A stretch of 64,000 bases of DNA, from the NCBI RefSeq assembly GCF_012272695.1, contig NZ_CP050902.1:2914001-2978000 (forward strand), read 5' to 3'. Positions 9,002-16,713 of the stretch are shown here, in pieces (position 1 is the stretch's first letter; every line of letters begins with the position of its first letter). The notes under the pieces are model-generated. The model saw only the letters and a program-made list of their open reading frames with translations. It was not told the DNA's origin and searched no databases. A program made the position numbers and the translations under genes. The stretch comes from Nocardioides sp. JQ2195. GTDB lineage: Bacteria; Actinomycetota; Actinomycetes; Propionibacteriales; Nocardioidaceae.

Positions 9002-9026
9002 GTACCCAGTCGGTCACAGGACACAC
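9002..9026 (-). promoter_or_regulatory. SigB-type promoter for the Rho-N-like gene
   Basis: Minus strand GTGT (9026-9023), 15-base spacer, GGGTAC (9007-9002), 39 bases upstream of the ATG at 8962. Confidence 0.65.
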
Positions 9027-9046
9027 GTGCCCCGCGCACCGAGGCA

Positions 9047-9071
9047 GTCTGGATCCCCGCGGCGTGGGTAC
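9047..9071 (+). promoter_or_regulatory. SigB-type promoter for the PRC-barrel gene
   Basis: GTCT (9047-9050), 15-base spacer, GGGTAC (9066-9071), 40 bases upstream of the ATG at 9112. It is divergent from the 9002-9026 promoter. Confidence 0.65.
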
Positions 9072-9111
9072 TGGCGAGTCCCGCCGAGGAACGAGAGGAC
9101 GACCGGGTTCC

Positions 9112-9795
9112 ATGAACAGGCTCGAAGGCCCCTTCGATGCGGTCCTGCACCTCCAGGACCGTCAGGTCGTGGACGTCGACGGTCTCCTGGTCTGCAAGGT
9201 CGACGACGTCGAGCTGACGGAGAACGCCGACCATTCCTTGGCCGTCACGGGGCTGCTCGTGGGAGCCCCGGTGCTGCTGCCCAGGTTCTCGGGCCACCTG
9301 GGTCGCTCCCTGCTCCGGCTGTGGCACCGGCTCGGGGTGGAGGACGCCGACCGGGACCAGCCGTGGCGCATAGACCTCCGTCAGGTGCGCGAGCTGCAGA
9401 GCTGTGTGCGTCTCTCGGTGCCGCGTGAGGGCCTCCTGGTGCGCGCCGACGAGCCCGCGGAGGGACACACCCGCCCGATGGACCGACTCCTCGGGATGGA
9501 CGTTCGGCGCGACGGCACGTCGCTGGGCCGGGTGACCGACGTACGCCTCGAACCGCGGCGCACAGGCCGCACGACCAAGCTTGCCTGCACCCATCTCGTC
9601 GTGGGGCGTGGTCGTCCCGGGACCATGCTGGGCTACGACCGACAGCCGCAGATGGGGCCTGTCCTGCTGGGGCGGTGCATCCGCTGGATGCACCGTCACA
9701 CCGGGCAGGTCGCCCTGTCGGCGGTCGACATCGACTGGCAAGGCGGGACGATCACGTGTCAGGGCGAGCTGGAGAGTCTCACCGCGTCGGGCTGA
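9112..9795 (+). CDS. PRC-barrel domain protein
   Basis: 227 residues starting MNRLEGPFDAVLHLQDRQ. Two PRC-barrel-like units are suggested. Residues about 8-40 read AVLHLQDRQVVDVDGLLVCK. Residues about 120-160 read MDRLLGMDVRRDGTSLGRVTDV, followed by HLVVGRGRPGTMLGYDR. PRC-barrels bind RNA or protein partners (RimM, photosynthetic reaction centre H subunit). No catalytic motif is seen. It has a SigB-type promoter, so a stress role is inferred. Convergent with the Nramp-like gene. Confidence 0.75.
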   Translation: MNRLEGPFDAVLHLQDRQVVDVDGLLVCKVDDVELTENADHSLAVTGLLVGAPVLLPRFSGHLGRSLLRLWHRLGVEDADRDQPWRIDLRQVRELQSCVRLSVPREGLLVRADEPAEGHTRPMDRLLGMDVRRDGTSLGRVTDVRLEPRRTGRTTKLACTHLVVGRGRPGTMLGYDRQPQMGPVLLGRCIRWMHRHTGQVALSAVDIDWQGGTITCQGELESLTASG

Positions 9796-9801
9796 CCGAG
9801 C

Positions 9802-11034
9802 TCACAGGGTCCCCATCCTGGTGATCACCATCAACGGAATGGCCAGCAGTGCGGCGATGAGGACCACCACGAGGTAGACGGAGCCCATGGCGTTCGCCAA
9901 CCTGCCGTTGGTGTGCCGGCCCATGTAGTCAGGGTCGTTGGCGACCACGAGGATCGGGAAGTAGGTCAGCGGCAGGGCGACGGCCGAGAACACCACGGAG
10001 ACCTCGGTCACGAGGATGGGATCGACCGTGGTGAGCAGGACGCCGACCCCGAGCAGTGTCGACATGATCAGGACCAGGTGGAACCTCGCGGCCTGCTTGA
10101 CCCGGACGAACTTCCCCCACTGCCACCCGCGGTACTGCGCGATCGAGTACCCGACGGACAGCCCGGTCTCGCACGCCGCACCGAACGTCGCGGCCACGAA
10201 GCCGACGATGGCGACCGCGAGGCCGATCTTGCCCAGCGCCACGGCGACCGGCAGGCCGACCTGCCCGAGCGTGCCGACCGTGATCCCGGCCGGCCCCAGG
10301 GCGACCCATGCGGCTCCGGCGATGGACAGCGAGAGGAGACCGCCGAGGGGGAATCCGATGAAGACGTTGGCCCGCATCAGCGGGATGTCCTTCTCCGTCC
10401 ACTTCTCCTCGATGCCCCCCGACGAGAAGAAGAAGACCTCGTACGGCGTCATCGCGGCACCGAAGAGCGCCACGGCGTAGTAGGCCCAGGTCATCCAGGT
10501 TTCGTCGACGGGCTTGTCGACGGTGGCGAGCTGGTGGGTGAGGCTCGCCCAGTCCGGGCCCAGGCGCCACAGGGCAACCGTGAAGACCACCAGGCAAAGC
10601 CCCAGGAGACCGAGCACGTTCTCCAGCACCGAGAAGCGCGCTCTCCACAGCACGGCCCACACGAGCAGGCCGATGAAGGGCACCAGCAGGACGGGGCTGA
10701 CCGAGGTGACCAGTGCGAGCGCGAGCGCCACACCTCCGATCTCGGCGATGAAGGTCAGCAGGGTGACCCCGAGCGAGCCGACGAGGTTGAGCAGGGCCAT
10801 GCGTGGGCCGAGTCGCTCCCGGATCAGGTCGAAGGTGGCCCGCCCGCTCACCGCAGCGACTCGACCGGACATCTCCGCGAACACGCAGATCCCGACGACT
10901 CCGAACACCACCACCCAACCGAGGGAGAGCCCGAACCGTGCGCCCACCTGGGCGTTGGTCACGAGGTCGCCGATGTCGACGAAACCACCGATGGCGGTGA
11001 GGATCCCCAGTGCGATGCCCAAGAACTTCTTCAT
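9802..11034 (-). CDS. Nramp-related membrane transporter with non-canonical metal-site motifs
   Basis: 410 residues, about 11 hydrophobic segments. Family resemblance: GFVDIGDLVTNAQVGARFG in the first segment and GAAMTPYEVFFFSSGG in the sixth. Canonical Nramp proteins have DPGN and MPH at these places; here they read DIGD (20-23) and MTPY (195-198), so the substrate may not be Mn/Fe. It is last of a three-gene operon with a lipoprotein and a hemerythrin-like protein (13-base gap), driven by a SigB-type promoter. Direction and ion are unknown. Confidence 0.8.
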   Translation of the reverse strand: MKKFLGIALGILTAIGGFVDIGDLVTNAQVGARFGLSLGWVVVFGVVGICVFAEMSGRVAAVSGRATFDLIRERLGPRMALLNLVGSLGVTLLTFIAEIGGVALALALVTSVSPVLLVPFIGLLVWAVLWRARFSVLENVLGLLGLCLVVFTVALWRLGPDWASLTHQLATVDKPVDETWMTWAYYAVALFGAAMTPYEVFFFSSGGIEEKWTEKDIPLMRANVFIGFPLGGLLSLSIAGAAWVALGPAGITVGTLGQVGLPVAVALGKIGLAVAIVGFVAATFGAACETGLSVGYSIAQYRGWQWGKFVRVKQAARFHLVLIMSTLLGVGVLLTTVDPILVTEVSVVFSAVALPLTYFPILVVANDPDYMGRHTNGRLANAMGSVYLVVVLIAALLAIPLMVITRMGTL

Positions 11035-11047
11035 CGCAGGACCTTCC

Positions 11048-11488
11048 TCATCGCAGGGCTCCGGCCAGGTCCTTCAGGTCCTTCTCCTCGCGGCGCAGCT
11101 TGGCCTCGAGGTCCGGAAAGGACGTGTCGTCGTTCGCGACGGCTGCGGCGCGCGCCTCAGTGACCAGGCTCGACGCCTCGTCGATCTCCGACGTGACCTT
11201 GTCGTACTGCCGGGCACGGCCCCGGGGAGCCTGCGTCGACGCGAGGTCGTCCGAGGTCTTCCCGAGGGACTCCTCGGCATCGACCAGCATGACCACCGCC
11301 GCCTTGCCGAGCAGGTCGTCCTGCCGGTGCTCGCGCAGCACGATCCGGGCGGTGGCGACCTCGCCGGCCACGGAGTCGAGGGCGCGGCTCGCCTGCCCCG
11401 TCCAGTCCGACGGGGTCGGGGTGGAGGGCACGCATCCCGCCGCCAGGAACCCGAGGAGCAGCCCGGCGGCGAGACGGCTCAGGTTCAT
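11048..11488 (-). CDS. Small lipoprotein, coiled-coil
   Basis: 146 residues. A lipoprotein signal peptide is clear: MNLSRLAAGLLLGFLAAGC with the lipobox LAAGC and Cys19 as the lipidated residue. The mature part is helical and charged (VATARIVLREHRQDDLLG, DLEAKLRREEKDLKDLAG), suggesting a coiled coil at the outer face of the membrane. No known family. The start overlaps the hemerythrin gene by 4 bases and it precedes the Nramp-like gene, so the three products probably act together at the membrane; the function is unknown. Confidence 0.78.
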   Translation of the reverse strand: MNLSRLAAGLLLGFLAAGCVPSTPTPSDWTGQASRALDSVAGEVATARIVLREHRQDDLLGKAAVVMLVDAEESLGKTSDDLASTQAPRGRARQYDKVTSEIDEASSLVTEARAAAVANDDTSFPDLEAKLRREEKDLKDLAGALR

Positions 11489-12039
11489 TTGTCCGCGTGC
11501 TTGTCCAGCTCGGACTCGAGGGCCTGCTTGTCGCGGTCGCCCACCGGGATGTCGGCATTCGCCGCCTGCTGGCGCATCTCCTCCATGGTGATGTCCTGGG
11601 GCATGTCACCCAGGTGTGACTGACGGCTGCGCAGGAATGCCTCTCCCAGTGCCGCGCGGCGCGTCTCGTCCAGACCGGTGCGCATGTCCGGCAGGACCGT
11701 CGACTCCTCCTCCTGGACGTGATGGGTCACGGCGTCGACGACCTCCGCCAGCTTCGCGTCGTACGCCGAGCTGGTCGGATCACACTCCGAGAGCTCGGCG
11801 AGCAGCCGATCGGCCAGGAGGTGCTCCTCCTGGCTGTGCTCCACGTCCTCGGCGGCCCCGGCCTCGTCACGCGCTGCCGGATAGACCTCGGCCTCCTCCG
11901 CACGGCTGTGTGCCGCGAGGAGCGTCACCAGCACGGGGGTGAGGCCCGCTCTGGAGTCCGGCTGGGTCTTCAACTGCTCGAACATGCGCTCCACCTCACG
12001 GTGGTCCTGCATGATGAGGTCGATCACGTCCTGGGACAC
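11485..12039 (-). CDS. Hemerythrin HHE-domain protein
   Basis: 184 residues. HHE cation-binding helices with ligands in LIMQDHREVERMFEQ, LAAHSRAEEAEVYP, HSQEEHLLADRLLAEL and VTHHVQEEESTVLPDM. This four-helix bundle binds a di-iron centre used for oxygen, NO or redox sensing in relatives. The last 45 residues (MPQDITMEEMRQQAAN onward) are a charged tail. It is the first gene of the hemerythrin, lipoprotein, Nramp-like operon, with a GGAT-N15-GGGTAC promoter 36 bases upstream. Confidence 0.88.
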   Translation of the reverse strand: MSQDVIDLIMQDHREVERMFEQLKTQPDSRAGLTPVLVTLLAAHSRAEEAEVYPAARDEAGAAEDVEHSQEEHLLADRLLAELSECDPTSSAYDAKLAEVVDAVTHHVQEEESTVLPDMRTGLDETRRAALGEAFLRSRQSHLGDMPQDITMEEMRQQAANADIPVGDRDKQALESELDKHADK

Positions 12040-12075
12040 GGCATTCTCCTTCGCTCGACGGGAATCGCTGAGCCA

Positions 12076-12100
12076 GTACCCCGCGAGTGGGAATGCATCC
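12076..12100 (-). promoter_or_regulatory. SigB-type promoter for the hemerythrin operon
   Basis: Minus strand GGAT (12100-12097), 15-base spacer, GGGTAC (12081-12076), upstream of the ATG at 12039, which follows an AAGGAGA ribosome site. Confidence 0.65.
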
Positions 12101-12117
12101 GTGCACGGTCGTGCGGG

Positions 12118-12864
12118 TCAGGTCTGGCTGCTGACGTCCTCGTAGTTGGCGGGCAGCTCACCCGCCTCGATCACCAGCCTGGCCACGTCGCGCAACTTCA
12201 CGTTGCTGTTCGACGAGAAGCGCTGGAGCGCCTCGAACGCCTGGTCCAGGTCGAGTCCGTAACGGTTCATCAGCAGGCCTTGGGCGACACCGATCTGGTG
12301 CCGACTCTCGACTGCTTCCGCGAGGCCGGAGACCAGGTGCGACATCGACAGGGCGTTGGCGGCATGGACGCCGAAGACCAGGGCCCTCTCGACATCCTCG
12401 GCGGCGAAGGCATCCACCTTGCGTGCGTAGAGGTTGATCGCACCCAGCGGGTCGCGGTCCGGGTCGAGCGTCTCGGCGGACAGCTGGACACTGACCAACG
12501 AGTGGACCCCGTGCTCCGCGACCCTGGGCCCCCACTTCGGCCAACGGTCGTCGTGGCCCGTGGACCGGACCAGGAACGGCTCGTCCTCGATGGCGGAGCT
12601 GATGCACGGCCCCTCTTCCAGCGCATACTGCAGACGGTCGCAGTCCAGGGCGGCCTCGTCGGTCCAGGCCAAGGTCTCCAGACGTCCCCTCCTGCGACGG
12701 ACGGTGATCGCGCAGAAGTCGGCCGCCGGAACCACTTCGAGGGCCCGATCGCAGATGCGGTCCAGCGTCGCCACGACGTCCTGGTCCGACATCAGCTGCT
12801 TGCTCAGCCCGGCGAAGTACGGCGCGGTGTCGGCGAGCGCTTCGCGCGACGTGTCTTCGGTCAT
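12118..12864 (-). CDS. GAF-ANTAR transcription antitermination regulator
   Basis: 248 residues. A GAF sensor domain spans about 25-170 (VVPAADFCAITVRRRRG, DDRWPKWGPRVAEHGVHSL, LGAINLYARKVDAF). A C-terminal ANTAR RNA-binding helix bundle spans about 180-245 (ESRHQIGVAQGLLMNRYGL, QAFEALQRFSSNSNVKLRD). ANTAR proteins bind paired hexanucleotide hairpins in leader RNAs and block termination. It lies 43 bases after the F420-type oxidoreductase and may be co-transcribed with it. Its ligand and RNA target are not visible. Confidence 0.88.
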   Translation of the reverse strand: MTEDTSREALADTAPYFAGLSKQLMSDQDVVATLDRICDRALEVVPAADFCAITVRRRRGRLETLAWTDEAALDCDRLQYALEEGPCISSAIEDEPFLVRSTGHDDRWPKWGPRVAEHGVHSLVSVQLSAETLDPDRDPLGAINLYARKVDAFAAEDVERALVFGVHAANALSMSHLVSGLAEAVESRHQIGVAQGLLMNRYGLDLDQAFEALQRFSSNSNVKLRDVARLVIEAGELPANYEDVSSQT

Positions 12865-12907
12865 GCCCCGACACTACTGCCGACGAATGCGATCCACACC
12901 CCGGGTG

Positions 12908-13861
12908 TCAGGCGCGCAGCACCGGCAGCACCGACTCGGCGTACATGTCGATCATCTGCCGCCAGTGCGGACCCATGTTGGCGACGTACACCTCCTCGAA
13001 ACCTGCCTCCACGAAGGGGCGCAGGGCCTCCCGGTGGCGCTCGGGATCGGAGCCGCACACGACGCTGTCCCGCGTCTGCTCCGGCGTGACGAGCTGTGCG
13101 GCCTGCTCGAAGTGGCGCGGCGACGGCAGGACCTGCGCGAGCTCTCCGGGCAGGCCGCTCGTGCCCCAGAGGCGATGGGCGATCTCGACTCCCTCCTGCT
13201 CGGTCTCGGCCCAGGAGACCTTGGTGCCGGCCTGCGCGGGCTTGCCTCCCGAGCCCTTCCGGAACCGCTGCAGCAGGTCGGTGTCGGGCGACGTGGTGAT
13301 GTAGCCGTCGCCCTTTCGAGCAGCCAGGTCGGTGGCCTCCGGCCCGAAGCCGGAGACGAAGATCGGAGGAGGCTCGTCCGGGAGCGTGTAGATGCGCGCC
13401 GTGTCGGCCGTGTAGTACCGCCCACGGTGATTGACGAAGCCGCCGTCCCACAGCTCGCGGATCAGGTCGATGGCCTCCGCCAACATCTCCTGGCGGACCT
13501 CGGCCGTCGGCCACCCGTCACCGAGGATGTGCTCGTTCAGGGCTTCACCACTGCCGAGGCCGAGGGTGAATCGTCCCTCCAGCATGACCGCACTGGTGGC
13601 CGCGGCCTGGGCGATCACCACCGGACTGATCCGGACCGTGGGACACGTCACTGCCGTGGTGACGGGAAGCGAACACGCCTGGGAGAGGGCGCCGATGACC
13701 GACCACACGAACGGGCTCTCGCCCTGCTCGTCGTTCCACGGATGGAAGTGATCGCTGATCCACAGGCTGTCGAAGCCGGCCGCCTCCGCGTGCACCGCCT
13801 GCTCGACCAGCTCGGCGGGGCCGTACTCCTCGCAGGACAGGAAGTATCCGTACTTGGTCAT
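12908..13861 (-). CDS. LLM-class F420-dependent oxidoreductase
   Basis: 317 residues, starting MTKYGYFLSCEEYGPAEL. Luciferase-like TIM barrel with FDSLWISDHFHPWNDEQGES, TCPTVRISPVVIAQAAAT and GRFTLGLGSGEALNEHI. These match the F420-dependent glucose-6-phosphate dehydrogenase/Fgd-like subgroup (TIGR03557-type). It probably uses coenzyme F420 for hydride transfer; substrate unknown. It overlaps the PfpI-like gene by 4 bases, so the two are an operon under a SigB-type promoter. Confidence 0.87.
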   Translation of the reverse strand: MTKYGYFLSCEEYGPAELVEQAVHAEAAGFDSLWISDHFHPWNDEQGESPFVWSVIGALSQACSLPVTTAVTCPTVRISPVVIAQAAATSAVMLEGRFTLGLGSGEALNEHILGDGWPTAEVRQEMLAEAIDLIRELWDGGFVNHRGRYYTADTARIYTLPDEPPPIFVSGFGPEATDLAARKGDGYITTSPDTDLLQRFRKGSGGKPAQAGTKVSWAETEQEGVEIAHRLWGTSGLPGELAQVLPSPRHFEQAAQLVTPEQTRDSVVCGSDPERHREALRPFVEAGFEEVYVANMGPHWRQMIDMYAESVLPVLRA

Positions 13862-14403
13862 CGCTGGGCGCCCTCGAGCTGCTCGAGCAGCGCTCGGTTG
13901 AAGGCAGGGATGTCATCGGGCTTGCGACTGGTGACCAAGTTGCCGTCCACCACCACCTCGTGGTCCACCCACTCGCCGCCGGCGTTGCGCACGTCGGTCT
14001 GCAGGCTCGGCCACGACGTCACCCGTCGCCCGTCGACCCCGGCCTCCACGACCGTCCAGATGGCGTGGCAGATCGCTGCCACGGGACGGCCACTCTTGAT
14101 GAAGTCCCGGGTGAACGCCACGGCCTTCTCGTCGGTGCGCAGCTGGTCGCCGTTGGCGACCCCGCCCGGCAGCACGAGGGCGGCGTAGTCGGCCAGCTGC
14201 GCGTCCGCGACACGGACGTCGACGTCGAACGTGTCACCGGGGTCCAAGTGGTTGTAGGCCTGCACAGTGCCTTCGTCAGGAGCCAGCAATGTGGGCTGCC
14301 AACCAGCCTGCTCCAAGGCCTGCCACGGCTCGGTCAGCTCAACCTGCTCAATGCCTTCGGCGGCCACCATCACGGCGACCCTGCGTGTCGTTGCGTCGGT
14401 CAT
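13858..14403 (-). CDS. PfpI/DJ-1 family protein (type 1 glutamine amidotransferase-like)
   Basis: 181 residues with the start at MTDATTRRVAVMVAAEGIEQ (14403); an upstream in-frame extension would run over the promoter. The DJ-1/PfpI fold shows LVLPGGVANGDQLR and the nucleophile elbow PVAAICHAIWTV with the catalytic Cys followed by His. Relatives act as general stress proteins, glyoxalases or deglycases. It is first in the operon with the F420-type oxidoreductase and perhaps the ANTAR protein. It has a GTGT-N15-GGGTAC promoter. Confidence 0.87.
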   Translation of the reverse strand: MTDATTRRVAVMVAAEGIEQVELTEPWQALEQAGWQPTLLAPDEGTVQAYNHLDPGDTFDVDVRVADAQLADYAALVLPGGVANGDQLRTDEKAVAFTRDFIKSGRPVAAICHAIWTVVEAGVDGRRVTSWPSLQTDVRNAGGEWVDHEVVVDGNLVTSRKPDDIPAFNRALLEQLEGAQR

Positions 14404-14442
14404 GGGCTCCGACCTCCTCCCGAGGGAAACTGGGCGGGCCCG

Positions 14443-14467
14443 GTACCCACCGCCACGACATGCACAC
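14443..14467 (-). promoter_or_regulatory. SigB-type promoter for the PfpI operon
   Basis: Minus strand GTGT (14467-14464), 15-base spacer, GGGTAC (14448-14443), 40 bases upstream of the ATG at 14403. It is divergent from the 14481 promoter. Confidence 0.65.
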
Positions 14468-14480
14468 TCCCCCGATCCGG

Positions 14481-14505
14481 GGATGAACCGCACCGGCAGG
14501 GGTAC
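14481..14505 (+). promoter_or_regulatory. SigB-type promoter for the DUF6328-like gene
   Basis: GGAT (14481-14484), 15-base spacer, GGGTAC (14500-14505), 27 bases upstream of the GTG at 14533. Confidence 0.65.
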
Positions 14506-14532
14506 AGGAGCGCAACCCACGAGGAGGACCGC

Positions 14533-15021
14533 GTGAGCGACGCAGACGAGACGACCTCAGATCGCGACGAGACGGACGGCGAGCGTGCCGATCGCAACTG
14601 GAACGAGCTGCTCCAGGAGTTCCGGGTGCTGCAGACCGGTGTGCAGATCCTCGGGGGCTTCCTGCTGACCCTTCCGTTCCAGTCAGCGTTCGGCGACCTG
14701 GACGACCTGCAGCGTGGGCTCTACCTCGCGCTGGTCCTGGTCGCGACCCTGTGCACGACGCTCATGCTGGCGCCGATCGCCCTGCACCGGCGGTTGTTCC
14801 AGCAGCAGCAGAAGCTGCGACTCGTGCACGCCGGCCACCGTCTGGCCCAGGTGGTGATGGTGTTGATCGGTTGCCTGGTGACCGGCATCGCGGTCTTCGT
14901 CTTCGACGTCGTCCTGGACCGCCCGGCTGCCCTCATCGTCGGGGCGGTCATGGCGGCCGTGGTCGTCTCGGTCCTGGCCGTCCTGCCGCGCGTCGTGGAA
15001 GGGCCCCGGACGGACAGCTAG
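14533..15021 (+). CDS. DUF6328-like four-helix membrane protein
   Basis: 162 residues from a GTG after an AGGAGGA ribosome site. A charged N-terminus (VSDADETTSDRDETDGERA) is followed by four hydrophobic helices near residues 38-52, 62-85, 110-130 and 133-152 (for example LYLALVLVATLCTTLMLAPIA). The motif NELLQEFRVLQTGVQILGGF is typical of actinobacterial DUF6328 proteins. Function unknown. It is a likely member of the stress regulon. Confidence 0.78.
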   Translation: MSDADETTSDRDETDGERADRNWNELLQEFRVLQTGVQILGGFLLTLPFQSAFGDLDDLQRGLYLALVLVATLCTTLMLAPIALHRRLFQQQQKLRLVHAGHRLAQVVMVLIGCLVTGIAVFVFDVVLDRPAALIVGAVMAAVVVSVLAVLPRVVEGPRTDS

Positions 15022-15025
15022 CCGT

Positions 15026-15415
15026 TCACTCCTCGACCACGTGGACCGCGGCCTCCTCGGCCGAGGCGCCGGCTCCGTCGATGCCCTCGTCCTCGGCGAC
15101 GAGCTCGGAGTCGACGTCCTCCCCGGAGCCCTCGTCAGGCGCCACCAGGCGGCCGGCGCGGGCCGTGCCCACCTCGCCACCGACGGGGCCGTCCAGGATG
15201 TCGGCGTCCCGGGTCTCCTCGACGTCGGCCCACACCTCCGGCTCCTCTTGGTCCAGCCGTTCGTCGATGGTCTCGCCCTCGAGCTCCTCACGCGCGGTCA
15301 CGCCCTTGGCGGTGACTCCTCGCGGCCGCTCGGGAGGGGAGATTCCCTCGTCCAGGATGTCGTCGACACCCCGGTCGTCCAGAGTGTCCTCGGGTTGCAG
15401 CTGGTCGCCGCTCAT
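15026..15415 (-). CDS. DUF5709-like acidic protein
   Basis: 129 residues starting MSGDQLQPEDTLDDRGVDD. Asp/Glu-rich with the family-type segments DILDEGISPPERPRGVTAKG and EELEGETIDERLDQEEPEVW. Probably cytoplasmic and largely disordered. No catalytic residues are seen. Convergent with the DUF6328-like gene (4-base gap). Possible promoters are a weak GCGT-N15-CGGTAC just upstream and a strong site at 15653-15677. Confidence 0.78.
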   Translation of the reverse strand: MSGDQLQPEDTLDDRGVDDILDEGISPPERPRGVTAKGVTAREELEGETIDERLDQEEPEVWADVEETRDADILDGPVGGEVGTARAGRLVAPDEGSGEDVDSELVAEDEGIDGAGASAEEAAVHVVEE

Positions 15416-15435
15416 CACAGCGCCTCCTTCTGCGG

Positions 15436-15460
15436 GCATGCGCCCGCCTCGACTGGGTAC
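15436..15460 (+). promoter_or_regulatory. SigB-type promoter for the 37-residue membrane peptide
   Basis: GCAT (15436-15439), 15-base spacer, GGGTAC (15455-15460). The ATG follows after 9 bases, which predicts a leaderless or near-leaderless message. Confidence 0.6.
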
Positions 15461-15481
15461 CGCTCCGGCATGAATGAACGC
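15457..15481 (-). promoter_or_regulatory. Weak SigB-type promoter for the DUF5709-like gene
   Basis: Minus strand GCGT (15481-15478), 15-base spacer, CGGTAC (15462-15457). It overlaps the rightward GGGTAC because the palindrome GGTACC is shared, so the two promoters would compete. Confidence 0.4.
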
Positions 15482-15583
15482 GATCCCGCAGGCCAGAGCG
15501 GACGAGGCTTCATGGTTGCCAGTGTGGTGCTCGTCATCCTCCTGGTCCTGTTCCTGATGTTCGCCATCGCCCAGTTCAGGTGA
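15470..15583 (+). CDS. 37-residue single-pass membrane peptide
   Basis: Sequence starts MNERDPAGQSGRGF and continues with one hydrophobic helix (MVASVVLVILLVLFLMFAIA) ending QFR. This is a charged N-terminus plus one membrane span. No family recognised. Its own GCAT-N15-GGGTAC promoter ends 9 bases before the ATG, with no separate ribosome site visible. A second strong stress promoter (15653-15677) points toward it on the other strand, giving possible antisense control. Confidence 0.6.
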   Translation: MNERDPAGQSGRGFMVASVVLVILLVLFLMFAIAQFR

Positions 15584-15652
15584 ATGTTGTCCTCCACGAC
15601 TCTTCGAGGGTGGCACTGACCCGGGGTGCGTTCGTGCCGTGCTGGCGGAGCG

Positions 15653-15677
15653 GTACCCACTGACCACAGCGTCACAC
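15653..15677 (-). promoter_or_regulatory. SigB-type promoter with no obvious own gene
   Basis: Minus strand GTGT (15677-15674), 15-base spacer, GGGTAC (15658-15653), a full consensus match. The transcript would cross the membrane-peptide gene antisense and reach the DUF5709-like gene about 240 bases later. It may give that gene a long leader, an antisense RNA or both. Confidence 0.55.
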
Positions 15678-15714
15678 GCCCGTCTCCGCCGTGGATCTGT
15701 CGCGCGGCTGGTGC

Positions 15715-16638
15715 CTACTGGCCGGAGTTGACGGCCCACTCCACGAGGTCGCGCGCGGGACCCGCGGGCAGGCTCGGGCCTCCGGTCCACACGGCGTGCA
15801 GCCGACGCGAGAGGTCCAGCCCGGTCACCCCGACCTGCACCAGGCGACCGCTGGCCACGTCGTTGCGCACCGCGTGGGCACTGAGGGCCGCCGGCCCCGC
15901 ACCCGCGGCCACCGCGGCACAGACCGCTGCCGTGCTGGAGAGCTCGAGGACCGGGGCCGCGGTGTCGAAGCCGGCCAGGGCTCGTTCCAGCACGGTGCGG
16001 GTCCCGGACCCGGTCTCACGCACGACGAGGGCGGTGGAGGCCAGGGTCGCAGCCGTCACCCGACGGCTGGAGCGAGCGGCCCACGGATGGTCACGGCCGA
16101 CCACCACGACCAGCTTGTCGATCCCGACGAGGCGGTGCTGGAGGTTCTCCGGAGTGTCGGGCCCCTCCACGAACCCGAGGTCGACCACTCCGGCTTGGAC
16201 CAGTGCGGCCACGCGCTCACTGTTCGTCGCTGTCATCGTGAACTCGGTCGGAGGCAGGCCGAGGCCGTGCTGGCGCGCGCGCACGGCGACCAGCCACGAG
16301 GGCAGCAGGTATTCGGCGATCGTCAGGCTCGCTGCCACGGCCAGGTGTCCACGTCGTCCCTGGCGCAACGCTGCGATGCCCGCATCGAGCTGCTCGGCCG
16401 CATCGATCACGCCACTCGCCCACTGCACCACGAGGTCCCCGTGTGCGGTGAGCTTGGAACCCTTCCGCGTGCGGGCCACCAGGGAGGCCCCCACCACCGA
16501 TTCCATCGTCCGCAGCCTCGAGGAGGCGGCCTGCTGGCTGATCCCGAGCTCCTGGGCGGCCGAGCTCAGGCTGCCGGTGCGAGCCAGCACCACCAACAGC
16601 TCCAGTCCGCGAAGGTCAGGGATGTGTGAGCTCAGCAT
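15715..16638 (-). CDS. LysR-family transcriptional regulator
   Basis: 307 residues starting MLSSHIPDLRGLELLVVLAR. N-terminal winged helix-turn-helix: TGSLSSAAQELGISQQAASS, then SRLRTMESVVGASLV. The substrate-binding domain follows (LAVAASLTIAEYLLPSWLVA, VDLGFVEGPDTPENLQ, VVVGRDHPWA). The closest style is CysB/CbbR-like regulators. It is divergent from the FprA-like reductase, with overlapping inverted repeats CACAAG/CTTGTG between them as likely operator. Much longer in-frame extension upstream is antisense to fprA and is rejected. Confidence 0.9.
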   Translation of the reverse strand: MLSSHIPDLRGLELLVVLARTGSLSSAAQELGISQQAASSRLRTMESVVGASLVARTRKGSKLTAHGDLVVQWASGVIDAAEQLDAGIAALRQGRRGHLAVAASLTIAEYLLPSWLVAVRARQHGLGLPPTEFTMTATNSERVAALVQAGVVDLGFVEGPDTPENLQHRLVGIDKLVVVVGRDHPWAARSSRRVTAATLASTALVVRETGSGTRTVLERALAGFDTAAPVLELSSTAAVCAAVAAGAGPAALSAHAVRNDVASGRLVQVGVTGLDLSRRLHAVWTGGPSLPAGPARDLVEWAVNSGQ

Positions 16639-16641
16639 GGC

Positions 16642-16668
16642 CACAAGCCTACCTTGTGACACCACAAG
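16642..16668. promoter_or_regulatory. Overlapping CACAAG/CTTGTG inverted repeats, likely LysR operator
   Basis: CACAAG (16642-16647), CTTGTG (16653-16658) and CACAAG (16663-16668) form two overlapping perfect inverted repeats with 5- and 4-base centres. They lie directly upstream of the LysR-type start and 46 bases before the reductase start, as expected for a self-regulated divergent pair. Confidence 0.55.
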
Positions 16669-16713
16669 CCCATTGTCGTTCCGGCGGTGACGTCTTCTGC
16701 GCAGACTGGTCAC

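Noticed and set aside
15415..15675. 86-codon leftward gene below the orphan stress promoter
   Set aside because: Its translation is antisense to the membrane peptide, has no ribosome site and looks like a shadow.
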